Positions 54,827 to 64,000 of a stretch of DNA of 64,000 nt are shown here, one piece after another. Each line of letters begins with the position of its first letter. Position 1 is the stretch's first letter. Under the pieces are notes generated by a model. That model made no database searches. It saw only the letters and a list, made by a program, of their open reading frames with translations, and had not been told where the DNA came from. This stretch comes from Litomosoides sigmodontis (lineage: Eukaryota > Nematoda > Chromadorea > Rhabditida > Onchocercidae), in the NCBI GenBank assembly GCA_963070105.1, contig OY718803.1, forward strand, positions 9,467,823-9,531,822. Direction: 5' to 3'. The position numbers and the translations under genes are program-made.

Positions 54827-55241
54827 CTATGGAGTAAGCATACATTCGTCCATTTTCGCCATCACAATTAGCTCGTCCATGCTCTCCCACAGCTTTTTAA
54901 TTTCACACTTCGTGTTAATTTGTGCCATCACTACAACGCCCTGTTGAACACCTAAAATAAATGACGTTGCTTATCCTATAAATTCATTTAGGTAATTACA
55001 AATGTAATTTGAATCTTTTTTTCAGCTAAATTCCTTTTAGTCGAAGGAATAGAGTATCGGCAACGAAACTCTCATTTAGTTAACCAACTCTGATTGCTGC
55101 TTCTTTCGTAGGAGAAACGTCAATACCATCGTCAATGCAGTTGTAGAATAAGCAAAAGATGAAAGAGCCACGGTTATTCCCCGCTTGTTGCTGACCACCG
55201 CAAAGAGCAACGAAAACAATAGATGTTATTAATTTTGACAT
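54827..55241 (-). CDS. Small secreted protein, two exons, nematode-type, function unknown
   Basis: Exons 55085-55241 and 54827-54951 (minus), with an intron of 133 bp that starts GTTAAC and ends TTTTAG, give 93 residues. The start MSKLITSIVFVALCGG is a short signal peptide. The mature part is Gln/Asn-containing at first (QQQAGNNRGSF), then has a CLFYNC pair, a basic-amphipathic stretch (PTKEAAIRVGVQQGVVVMA), TKCEIKKLWESMDELIVMAK and a final DECMLTP. Four mature cysteines are spaced C-x4-C, then about 33 residues, then C, then about 20, then C, which would allow two disulfides. I recognise no family. Both exons are short, so the gene is easily missed by ORF scanning. It could act outside the cell as a matrix or secreted effector-type protein, but that is conjecture. 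Confidence 0.65.
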
Positions 55242-57370
55242 TTCTGAAGTTTACTGCGCTTCGATGGTTCCTGAATTATAGGCATACACTATCATTCATT
55301 AATATATTCCAACTTCAACAATGGCATTGAAAAAATTAATGCGCCACTTAGTGCACAAAAGTTTTAGTGATAGACACGGTATCTTGTGACTATTTTCTAA
55401 AGCATACATGAAAGAAGAAAAAATAGAGTTACGAATGGTTGAAACTTGAAAAACTTGTCTACCTCTTTACAGTGGATAAAAAATGAAATAATAACTGGGC
55501 TCTAGTTGCTAGCTAAGACATGAATGAAACGAAAAAATATGATTTATGAAAGTAATAACTAAAATGCGAGAGGTAAAAAAACTCTTACAAAAAAAGAATT
55601 TAGTAAGTTTATTGGTAGAACACCGAATACTTTTGTGCCATCTTATGCAAACTTCTGTGATTCTGTAACATGAAGGCCAAACAAAATTCATGCTGCAGAC
55701 GTTTTCTCTATAATATTACTGGGTAAGGAAACCTATTAAAATAAATGAATGAGCAACACACATCACGTAAGACATGAAATTAGCAAACGAAGCTTGCTAT
55801 AAGTTCATAGATGAATGAAATGTACTTTAACTTAACCAACACCTGATGAGCAAATTTTTTAAATCGACCTATATGCTATGTTCTCTGGAAATCGACTTCA
55901 TTACCATTCATATTATGCTTTTCTTATCTCAGACCATTCAACTTCAAAAACACAGGAAACGATGAAATCATAAAGCAAACGAAAAACACGGATAATTTCC
56001 TAAGCGGTGAAACAAGCTACACTTGCAAACTCTGATACTGAATAGCGTCGATAATAATTTTCCAACCTTACAAAAAAAGACAGTATTTTTTGTGTGCTAA
56101 AACTTAATCCTTTACAGCTTATGTTCCACTAAAATAGCAGTTCCTTGACTTTTTTGATCAAAAAAAACCTCGACGTCCTGTTGATGTATCGGTAAGAAGA
56201 CAGAATTATAAAAGTTGGTGAAGAAAGAAACGGATTTATACAACCAGATAATTGCAAATTTACTTTTGTACCTGAAATATATCCCGGAAACATTACGCAT
56301 TTCATGGAGTTATCTCACAGAGAGTAAAGCACAGCAAATTATTACGGCACTTCTTTCAAAATTTGCAGCAATAACTTTCTATTTGTAGCCAACAACAGCC
56401 ATTACCTACTGCTTTCGAACGACAGGAATTTTTTATTTTCAGCGGCAAATATTTTTCAACAAAAATTTTCAAGAGGAAGATTTCCTTCGGTCATTGAGAT
56501 TTGGTAATGAAAATTTTCGGCATTTACCAAATTTTATTTAAAAAGCAGTTTTAAAGCACACTTCATGTTTCTTTCTTTCGTTTTCATAAATGCAATCACA
56601 ACTACATCAAGTTACGATTCAGATATACCAGTCCATCGGCTTTTACAATGATTTTTGTCTCTTTTCAATATTAAGATTTTAACAGTCTTCTCGCAAAATT
56701 GATTTAGATAACGTAATTTGCAAGGAAGTCAGTTTCATTTCTTCAAGATTTAAATTATAAGATATTTTAAAATTATAACCTGCAGCAAAAATAGTTAATA
56801 CATTGTCACGACTGGTAATTAAAATAACTAAATACTCAATAGCTCGTTTTTTGCAACCATTTATTTCGCCTTTCTCTTCCTGTTTTACTTCACTTCTTCC
56901 CTTTTAACCTTTTTCTCTCTTCCGCTCTCATTATCCAAGTCAACTCTATTAAGTTCACTTTCGAAGCACGGAAAACAGAGTAAGAAACGTGAACCATCTG
57001 AAGACTTTTTATGTAAAAGAAACTATACTCGAAGATTCCACCGCTATAAAAGACTCTTATTGTTTGAACGAATAGTTACTCTTTTTCTCTTGCTTTCTGG
57101 ATTTTGGAAAATTCTTTTAAAATACTGTGCCTATCCCATTTATTCGGAATCATTCCTGCAGAGTAATATTGTTATTGATCAATGTTATGATGAGTTATGC
57201 TGTTGAAGCCAATAAATTAATAGTTAATGTTAACCACAATTGTACTACTGAGCAGAGCGACACTCCCCTTATCTGTATATGAAATATGCCAATGTGATAG
57301 TTCTTTAGGTCTTTTATTTAGAAATTCTAAAAAAAAAGCTACCGATTATAAAACTTCCGCAAAATCTGTT
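55242..57370. other. Intergenic, 2.1 kb
   Basis: The 3' side of the nucleoside transporter and the 5' side of the small secreted gene. Minus frames at 55509-55691 and 56112-56300 follow acceptor-like motifs (the second after TATATTTCAG) but have no partners or domains. No gene is claimed. Confidence 0.45.
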
Positions 57371-60300
57371 TCACATAAGTTTAACAAGCAGCAAACCAAT
57401 CAGCGAACCACACAGTGTTGAAATCACTCCCATGAATCCATATATGCCTCCGGCTAATTCGCGAAGCTCAGCAGATACCTTGCTGCAAAATTAAAGGACA
57501 AAGAATAAAATTGTATTGAACAAAAAAGCAGTTGGTGATTCTTGTAAGAGAACAATAATGACAAAATATTACTTCTAAACGGTCAAACAAATATAAGCTA
57601 ATCTTCGCCAAACGAAGGTGATTGAAATTAAAGACACTGATTTGTCCAGATCACAATAAAAAAAATAAACAATGGAGAAACAAATTTCATAATATAATAA
57701 AGTACCGCTTAGAACAACAATTAGTAGCTCACACTAATTATTTAAAGCAGCGAGGACTTCAGCAAGATCAATGTCCTTCTACTATGTTGTAGCTAATCTA
57801 GAATACGAATCAGTTTAACAAAAAAAAGCTAAAGGTGATAACAATTCAAAACCTCTGCGCTATCTTTCATAGGTGATGTAATCAAAAAACGAAGATTGAC
57901 ATTCATAAGCAAATTAGTTAAAGTTCTCGAAATCGCCTTTCCTTTTTACCTTAATTACGATAAAGTCTTTCGCTAAATACCATAAAGAGAAACGACCAGA
58001 AAATCCACGATGAACAGGCTTCAAGCAACTTATCAGAATACAAGTAGTGTGTACACATAAATCGGCATGTTTTCTCAAAACAAAAAGCTTACCTTGTCGC
58101 ATTAATAGTTGCTGTTGTAAACAAGAAGCCATTTGAAATGGAGAACAGTATCATAGTTGAAATAAATACCTCATCGCTGCGAAATAATGTAACGGAATGA
58201 CGACGTGGATTAATATTACAGAAAAAAAACACTGGAATAGCCAGAAACCGAAGAAATGACAATGTCACCAAGGTTTTTCCACTCTGAAATTATTAACTAC
58301 AGTAATTACAGAAAAAAGAGATTATGGACTTGCATCAACTTGCTTTTGCAGAAGTAGACAAATATAAGCATCATCGAAAAAACCGATAATGTTTCATCTT
58401 AATTTATCTGTTAAATTCAACTGCTTTAAAAATGAGCAACTTACCAAGCTAACAAAATTCACGATTAAACGACCAAATGCATCACCACAATTGAATAATA
58501 AAAAGCAAGCGAGAGATGAAAAATAATCTACAAAGTAGGGTCTCAGTTGAAAATTTTGGTATTAATTCATAATTTGCTCAATGAAACAGCACTTCACTGA
58601 TGATTTTTTCATTGTAAATCCGTATAAAATCTGATTTGATTGACCTTAATTATTTTGCTTCTTTATCAACCCACGAATATTACAGTTACATTACTGCATA
58701 TTCCTTTTGCCCTGATAACTTATTGTTCCAGCAAATTACGTCAATTGCAGCTAAATCAGTTCAATCATGTTCTGTTGAGTGAACCGTATCTTGACATTAA
58801 CTTCAGTGAAAGTAACATACTTTTCCAGACCAAGTTTTTTGCAGTTGTTTGGACTAATGATGATATAGCTGGAAAAGCTGCCATGGTACCAAAAATAACA
58901 ATAAAACCAGCCCACCACTCCGTTTTAGTCTGAAATGAATATTATTCCGTTCAGTACATAATTTTCGGTGAGCATAGCAAAGTGCATAAAGTTATGTTGC
59001 TTAATGAAAAGAGTCGGTGAGAGCAATTTATGAATGTCAAATTTTCTTTTAGGAAAAGTGAGACATTTGAAATTAATTTTTGCATTATTATATTCCGAAG
59101 GATCCCTCAAATATGAATTAGTGGCACTGAATGACCAAAAGGATTTGCCACTCAAAATTTCTTTCACTTCTTTTTTTTGCCAGGAAAACCGCGAGCACAT
59201 AATCTTAGAGACTTACTTTTTCCCATATTTCTTTTGTATTATTCAACAACGAATGAGTTTCCGCCGAACGAAAATGAAGAGGATATTCATCTGACTCGAA
59301 AGTGTCATCAACACTATCTAAATGCATAGGGTTTAGTGGTCATCTTAACCTGAGCAGTATTAACTTATTCCTAACATAATTGTTGTATAGGATATCAAAT
59401 TAACATTTTGAATTCAGCATGTATAATACATGCTCTTTTAGATACATTTGTGGGTTAAGAAACCAAAAAAATTTTATCTTTACCCGTACTAATGGGTAAC
59501 GTTCTCAACGAAAAACCACCAATAAAGAAGCACCATTTCTAAATAGAAAAGCTTAAATATGAAGAGAAATTTTGGAAAGAGAAAAAACACCAAAACCTTC
59601 ATCAGACAACTGGGTAATCCGATTATACAATTCGCTTTCTTTCGATCGAATTAGTAATTCGTACAGAAAAACACTCAAAATAGTCCAAATGACAGCAATC
59701 GCGAAGAATAAACGACCGTTCAAAACAGCATTAGCTGCTAAACTCTGGCAAAGAATGCTCAGTAGCGAACTCAAGATCCCAGCCACCGACTGACCAATCA
59801 TCACTGCTTGCACCTATGACGAAAACGCAGAACATTCGAAAACGCATACGAAAGCGTAAACCGAAGTGTCAAAGAACTCCAAAATTTATACCGATGAAGA
59901 AAAATAAAAAACTTAAATTTTGAAAAAGTTGAAAACATGGGAAGAAATAAATTTCAGAAATTATCGGCATATACTCTTAAATTTCAAAAAGGAAAGGAAA
60001 AACTACATTTTCAGGTGGAAATTTTGCTGAAAATCCCAAAAGACCACAAGCAATCAAACCAATAGAACCAAAACTGGCTAATGATGCGAGCAACATCGAA
60101 ATACAGAAGAAAGTTTGCTGGGCTATAAAGAATATTGGCATGATTATACCGATTACATATTAACATAATATAATAACATTAACAAAAAGGGATAATGAAA
60201 ATCATACATGCATCAGTGTCGACATATGTCAATAAAATTGTAGGAATAAGTGTCAACAATACGACTGTATGGCCAGCTCGGATTCGTAACGAATGTCCCA

Positions 60301-61112
60301 GTCTGAAAAGAAACCTTCGGAAATTTTTGACGGATAATACGTGCTTCTTTGTTAAATTAATCTCTTGAATATTTCGACACAAGTATGTATAATTTAATAA
60401 TGCTTTTGGTCTTCAAACAAACCAAAGTAGCAACTCTAAAGCCGTCTACATGTCTGCTGTTCGAACAGAGACTGTTGAACAATCATAGTCATACCATATG
60501 TATTTTAATGCAACTAATTTTTATACTTCCTACACCTAGGAATTCTAACGATTCCAACAATTAGCAATACCGAAATAAAATTTAACATAAGTAAAATGTA
60601 AAGATTTGAGCTACCATCAAAAATAAAAAAATTCAAAATTCGCACCGTCCTGTCGTCAAAAAATTTAGCCCTGAACCAAAAGCGCATGAAATACCACCTG
60701 TAAGCGTAACCCAACCTTCGTAAGAACGCTGTAATTCAGTCTCATCATCTTTTTCTTCAAATGATGTTGCATTCACGGTAACATTTCGTAGCTTGTAGTG
60801 GTAATACTGAAAAAAATCAGTTTTTTCTTTAAAAAAAACAAGTTGAAAAAATAATTTAGAAGCTTCAATCGGTGTAAAAATGGACGTTCAGTCAACTAGC
60901 TGCACACACAAATGATGTCGCCACAGTTTGCCTGCTGATCGAGGAACCTACTTTGATCCCATCAGCAATTTTTTTAATTCACATCATTTTATTTGTTTGC
61001 AACGGTAACAATAACATACTTCTTGAGCATTTATAAATAAATTCCACGGTAGTACACTTGTTGCAGAAATAAATATGAATGCAGAAAATACAAGCACCCG
61101 TTGCGTATTCAT
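57371..61112 (-). CDS. Equilibrative nucleoside transporter (SLC29/ENT)
   Basis: It moves nucleosides across membranes by facilitated diffusion. Exons, minus: 61020-61112, about 60698-60806, about 60536-60610, 60208-60302, 60007-60122, 59597-59813, 59217-59317, 58821-58929, 58445-58527, 58093-58283 and 57371-57482; about 400 residues and 11 expected membrane spans. Family landmarks in order are FISATSVLPWNLFINAQE in TM1 (PWN motif), FGSIGLIACGLLGFSAKFPP (TM4-5), VQAVMIGQSVAGILSSLL (the QAVMxGQxxAG motif), TMAAFPAISSLV (TM7, FPA), CFLLFNCGDAFGRLI (TM8, DxxGR) and FFFCNINPRRHS. The protein ends LIGLLLVKLM. The large hydrophilic loop in the 59217-59317 exon corresponds to the TM6-7 loop. Exons 2 and 3 do not meet in frame with standard GT-AG sites: exon 2 ends in phase 1 and exon 3 needs phase 2. 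That junction needs correction or holds a sequence error. Confidence 0.9.
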
Positions 61113-62404
61113 TGTTTAAGCGTTTCAATCATATAGCGTTCATTTACAAAGCTCCTGAGATCCTTCAAAATCTTAGAGGAAGCCACAATTTTTTCTTCCA
61201 TGGTATTTTTACAGATATGAAAATTATACATTCACATAATCCTGAAAACAACGGCTTCGTGCTCGTGGAATTTTTGAATTCAAACAGTAAACAAAAAGGA
61301 ATCTAACATATATTTCTTTATAAAGTCCATAAATATTAGACTAAAAGTAAAAATAGAAGTTACAGTCCTAAGCCATTACATGTGAACTTGAAGCGTAACA
61401 GAAATCGGTTCAAACTTAAACCTTAAACAATGAAGAAAACTACCAGTTCATAAAGAAACCATTTACCATAATCAAATTTAAAGCAGGATCATTACAGAAT
61501 CTTCAAGCAGAAAATTCAGCACTAATCAGATTTAAATGAAATTCACAGAGACCAATTTAAGCTTCTAGACAGTTTATCTTGAACTTCAATTTAACTTGAG
61601 GTTCCCGAACCGAAGAACGAACAAACAGAGCAAGGATTGCAAAACCACAATCAACAGCTGACTGAATATGCAGAGTTTATGAAAACGGGATCCCATCGTA
61701 AAAATCGAACTCCCTAAAGTACGGGAACGATCAGAGTGGAATATACGATGTAGTAAGGAAGGTATAAATCGCATACATTTCTTCATTTTTATCATTTTAT
61801 TTCGTCATCCAACTCACGGCGAAAGTTTTAGCACATCGCTGATGATTTTTATTTACTGCTAATTAATTAAAATATTAAACGGATTTTATTTACTGATAAT
61901 CTAATATCACTCTAAAATCCATTCATTTAATCATTTCATTGGTTGAAGGAAACGAAGTGGAAAAACAAACTTCAGAATGCACAACGCGTAATCTCTCTAA
62001 ACTGTGATAGTCATAGTTATTTTGAACTCATTGACGCCGATCATTTTTCAATGTTAACTAAGCTAGAATGCTAAGAACATTAAATTCTGCTTCCCTTTTT
62101 TTGGCACACGCAAGAGCTTCATGCAGTTTTATATCAATGATTACTCATTTCTAATATTGAAACTTTTCGAAGAAAACATTTTTGTGATCAGTAGATCTCT
62201 CATTCTCTTTCTTTTTTTCAAATTTCCACCTATTGACTCCATTTTTCCAGTATTTCAAGATTGGAATATCAGTTATTATCACTTGTCACACCAACTTCAT
62301 CAATTAAAGAGCATTTCTCACAAGTATCAACGGCTTCTAAATATATTATTTAAAATACTTTTATGGCACGTGCGTTGCAATAGAAAACTTTTTCCATCTA
62401 GTAC
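61113..62404. other. Intergenic, left flank of the SL1 array
   Basis: The 5' flank of the nucleoside transporter. No gene supported. Similarity to the SL1 repeat unit begins abruptly at about 62405-62415. Confidence 0.5.
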
Positions 62405-62474
62405 TCCTGCGATAGCAATCCACCGATCGCTGGATGCAGCACAACCATAACTACACGATGCGCATGAGGTCGTC

Positions 62475-62578
62475 GGTTTAAATACCCAAGTTTGAGGTAA
62501 TTGAGCGTTTCGGCCCAGAGTTTCGGCTTCTGTGGCTTGAAGAAAAATTTTGGAACGTCCTGCTATATAGCGGGGCAA
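62475..62578 (+). ncRNA. SL1 spliced leader RNA, copy 1 (variant leader)
   Basis: Same length and architecture as the other copies, but the leader reads GGTTTAAATACCCAAGTTTG instead of GGTTTAATTACCC. This changes one base of the 5' stem that pairs with GGTAATT, without a compensating change. It also has GAGCG for GAGTG after the donor and a 3' hairpin ending GGGGC. The Sm-like AATTTTGGAAC is kept. It lies at the array edge, so it may be a decaying copy or a functional variant leader. Confidence 0.85.
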
Positions 62579-62755
62579 CATAACATTGTTTAGGAGTCAT
62601 CGTAGAAAGGACGTTGCACGGTACATGTCGATCACGTTTCAATATTGCTTAGGAGTCATCGTAGAACGGACGCTGCACGGCACACGTCGATCACGTTTCC
62701 TTCAACATTGCATGCGAGCAGGTGCTTTTGCAACTTGCATTCCTTCAATAACAAT

Positions 62756-62782
62756 CCACCGATCGCTGGATGCAGCACAACC
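62756..62782 (+). promoter_or_regulatory. Candidate proximal sequence element (PSE) of SL1 copy 2
   Basis: The block beginning CCACCGATCGCTGGATGCAG, 29-55 bp before the transcript start, is conserved in front of all six copies. snRNA-type genes carry a PSE in about this place. Equivalent blocks lie before each copy. The function is inferred from position and conservation; conservation among tandem repeats is weak evidence by itself. Confidence 0.4.
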
Positions 62783-62810
62783 ATACCTACACGATGCGGA
62801 TGAGGTCGTC

Positions 62811-62914
62811 GGTTTAATTACCCAAGTTTGAGGTAATTGAGTGTTTCGGCCCAGAGTTTCGGCTTCTGTGGCTTGAAGAAAAATTTTGGAACGTCCTGCT
62901 ATATAGCGGGACAA
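62811..62914 (+). ncRNA. SL1 spliced leader RNA, copy 2
   Basis: It donates the 22-nt leader to mRNA 5' ends by trans-splicing. The leader is GGTTTAATTACCCAAGTTTG plus AG, followed at once by the donor GTAATT. AATTACC pairs with GGTAATT to form stem I across the splice site. A GC-rich middle stem, the Sm-binding site AATTTTGGAAC and a 3' hairpin (GTCCTGCTATATAGCGGGAC) follow. The end, about 104 nt from the start, is set by that hairpin. Confidence 0.97.
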
Positions 62915-63087
62915 CATAATATTGCTTAGGAGTCATCGTAGAACGGACGCTGCACGATACACGTCGATCACGTTTCCTTCAACATTGCATGCGAGCAGGT
63001 GCTTTTGCAACTTGCATTCCTTCAATAACAATCCACCGATCGCTGGATGCAGCACAACCATACCTACACGATGCGGATGAGGTCGTC

Positions 63088-63191
63088 GGTTTAATTACCC
63101 AAGTTTGAGGTAATTGAGTGTTTCGGCCCAGAGTTTCGGCTTCTGTGGCTTGAAGAAAAATTTTGGAACGTCCTGCTATATAGCGGGACAA
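63088..63191 (+). ncRNA. SL1 spliced leader RNA, copy 3
   Basis: Identical in leader, donor, Sm site and 3' hairpin to copy 2; 277 bp downstream of it. Confidence 0.97.
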
Positions 63192-63364
63192 CATAATATT
63201 GCTTAGGAGTCATCGTAGAACGGACGCTGCACGATACACGTCGATCACGTTTCCTTCAACATTGCATGCGAGCAGGTGCTTTTGCAACTTGCATTCCTTC
63301 AATAACAATCCACCGATCGCTGGATGCAGCACAACCATAACCACACGATGCGGATGAGGTCGTC

Positions 63365-63468
63365 GGTTTAATTACCCAAGTTTGAGGTAATTGAGTGTTT
63401 CGGCCCAGAGTTTCGGCTTCTGTGGCTTGAAGAAAAATTTTGGAACGTCCTGCTATATAGCGGGGCAA
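63365..63468 (+). ncRNA. SL1 spliced leader RNA, copy 4
   Basis: Canonical leader and Sm site. The hairpin ends GGGGC as in copy 1, and the 3' spacer is the long 336 bp type, so copies 1 and 4 are the closest pair outside the leader. Confidence 0.97.
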
Positions 63469-63700
63469 CATAACACTGCTTAGGAGTCATCGTAGAACGG
63501 ACGTTGCACGGCACACGTCGATCACGTTTCAATATTGCTTAGGAGTTATCGTAGAACGGACGCTGCACGGCACACGTCGATCACGTTTCCTTCAACATTG
63601 CATGCGAGCAGGTGCTTTTGCAACTTGCATTCCTTCAATAACAATCCACCGATCGCTGGATGCAGCACAACCATACCTACACGATGCGGATGAGGTCGTC

Positions 63701-63804
63701 GGTTTAATTACCCAAGTTTGAGGTAATTGAGTGTTTCGGCCCAGAGTTTCGGCTTCTGTGGCTTGAAGAAAAATTTTGGAACGTCCTGCTATATAGCGGG
63801 ACAA
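63701..63804 (+). ncRNA. SL1 spliced leader RNA, copy 5
   Basis: Matches copies 2 and 3 throughout, including the GGGAC hairpin end. It follows the second long spacer. Confidence 0.97.
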
Positions 63805-63977
63805 CATAATATTGCTTAGGAGTCATCGTAGAACGGACGCTGCACGATACACGTCGATCACGTTTCCTTCAACATTGCATGCGAGCAGGTGCTTTTGCAA
63901 CTTGCATTCCTTCAATAACAATCCACCGATCGCTGGATGCAGCACAACCATAACCACACGATGCGCATGAGGTCGTC

Positions 63978-64000
63978 GGTTTAATTACCCAAGTTTGAGG
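63978..64000 (+). ncRNA. SL1 spliced leader RNA, copy 6 (cut by window end)
   Basis: Only the 22-nt leader and the first base of the donor are inside the window. The upstream spacer contains ACGATGCGCATGAGG, as in copy 1. Confidence 0.9.

Larger units (their letters stand above)
62405..64000 (+). repeat. Tandem SL1 RNA gene array, 277 bp and 336 bp units
   Basis: Six SL1 RNA genes start at 62475, 62811, 63088, 63365, 63701 and 63978, so spacings are 336, 277, 277, 336 and 277 bp. The long units carry an extra 59 bp copy of the segment containing TTAGGAGTCATCGTAGAACG in the 3' spacer, after copies 1 and 4. No 5S rRNA sequence is present in either unit type. The array runs off the right end of the window. 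Minus-strand open frames through it (about 71 residues, repeated) are artefacts of the repeat. Confidence 0.96.

Noticed and set aside
56112..56300. Minus-strand frame following an acceptor-like TATATTTCAG
   Set aside because: A single isolated frame with no matching upstream or downstream exon and no family resemblance.
62327..63807. Repeated minus-strand frames of about 71 residues in the right-end array
   Set aside because: They lie antisense to SL1 RNA genes and recur only because the DNA repeats. Substitutions between copies show no coding pattern, and the SL1 leader, Sm site and hairpin explain the conservation.

Overview
The window looks like nuclear DNA of a chromadorean nematode. 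The decisive evidence is a tandem array of spliced-leader SL1 RNA genes at the right end (62.4-64.0 kb). Each copy starts with the canonical SL1 leader and carries an Sm site and a 3' hairpin. Supporting traits are AT-rich sequence, many short introns with TTTCAG-type acceptors, nematode-style gene families (BTB-MATH, ZP/cuticlin, fukutin/LicD-like) and abundant AT-rich microsatellites. A clade III (spirurid or filarial-like) worm is my guess, not something I can prove.

Layout from left to right: a cathepsin D-like aspartic protease on the minus strand, cut by the window edge (1-3219); a tRNA-Lys (4651-4722, -); a secreted acid sphingomyelinase of 14 exons (5523-11141, +); a repeat-rich gap with (TA)n, (CA)n and a ~228 bp (TTA)n tract (11.1-14.9 kb); an SLC22-like MFS transporter of 11 exons (14882-18825, +); a small tail-anchored protein ending in PPPL that I propose is a KASH/LINC-complex protein (21137-22058, +); ribosomal protein S24 with an ATG-only first exon (23795-25576, +); a MATH-BTB protein of 9 exons (26292-30214, -); a Gfo/Idh/MocA (GFOD-like) protein whose nucleotide-binding motif looks degenerate (31611-about 34231, +); two low-complexity, lysine-rich genes, or one fused gene (34590-37122, -); a ZP-domain cuticlin-like protein (39406-44197, +); a mitochondrial carrier of the SLC25A42 type (45106-48327, +); a fukutin/LicD-like phosphotransferase (49417-52945, -); a two-exon small secreted protein (54827-55241, -); an equilibrative nucleoside transporter (57371-61112, -); and the SL1 array.

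The genes do not form an obvious operon; strands alternate and spacing is usually above 500 bp. Most are housekeeping or membrane functions: lysosomal proteolysis and lipid breakdown, nucleoside and organic-ion transport, mitochondrial CoA import, glycan modification, and cuticle. Gene models were built by hand from splice consensus and reading-frame continuity. For the sphingomyelinase, MFS, MATH-BTB, ZP, SLC25 and LicD models the exon lengths sum to a multiple of three with one open frame. Weak points are named in the entries.

The most interesting items are the SL1 array without 5S rRNA in the visible units, its edge copy with a base change in the leader, the candidate KASH protein, the degenerate GFOD-like protein, a probable GC-AG intron in the LicD-like gene, and the unrecognised low-complexity proteins at 34.6-37.1 kb.
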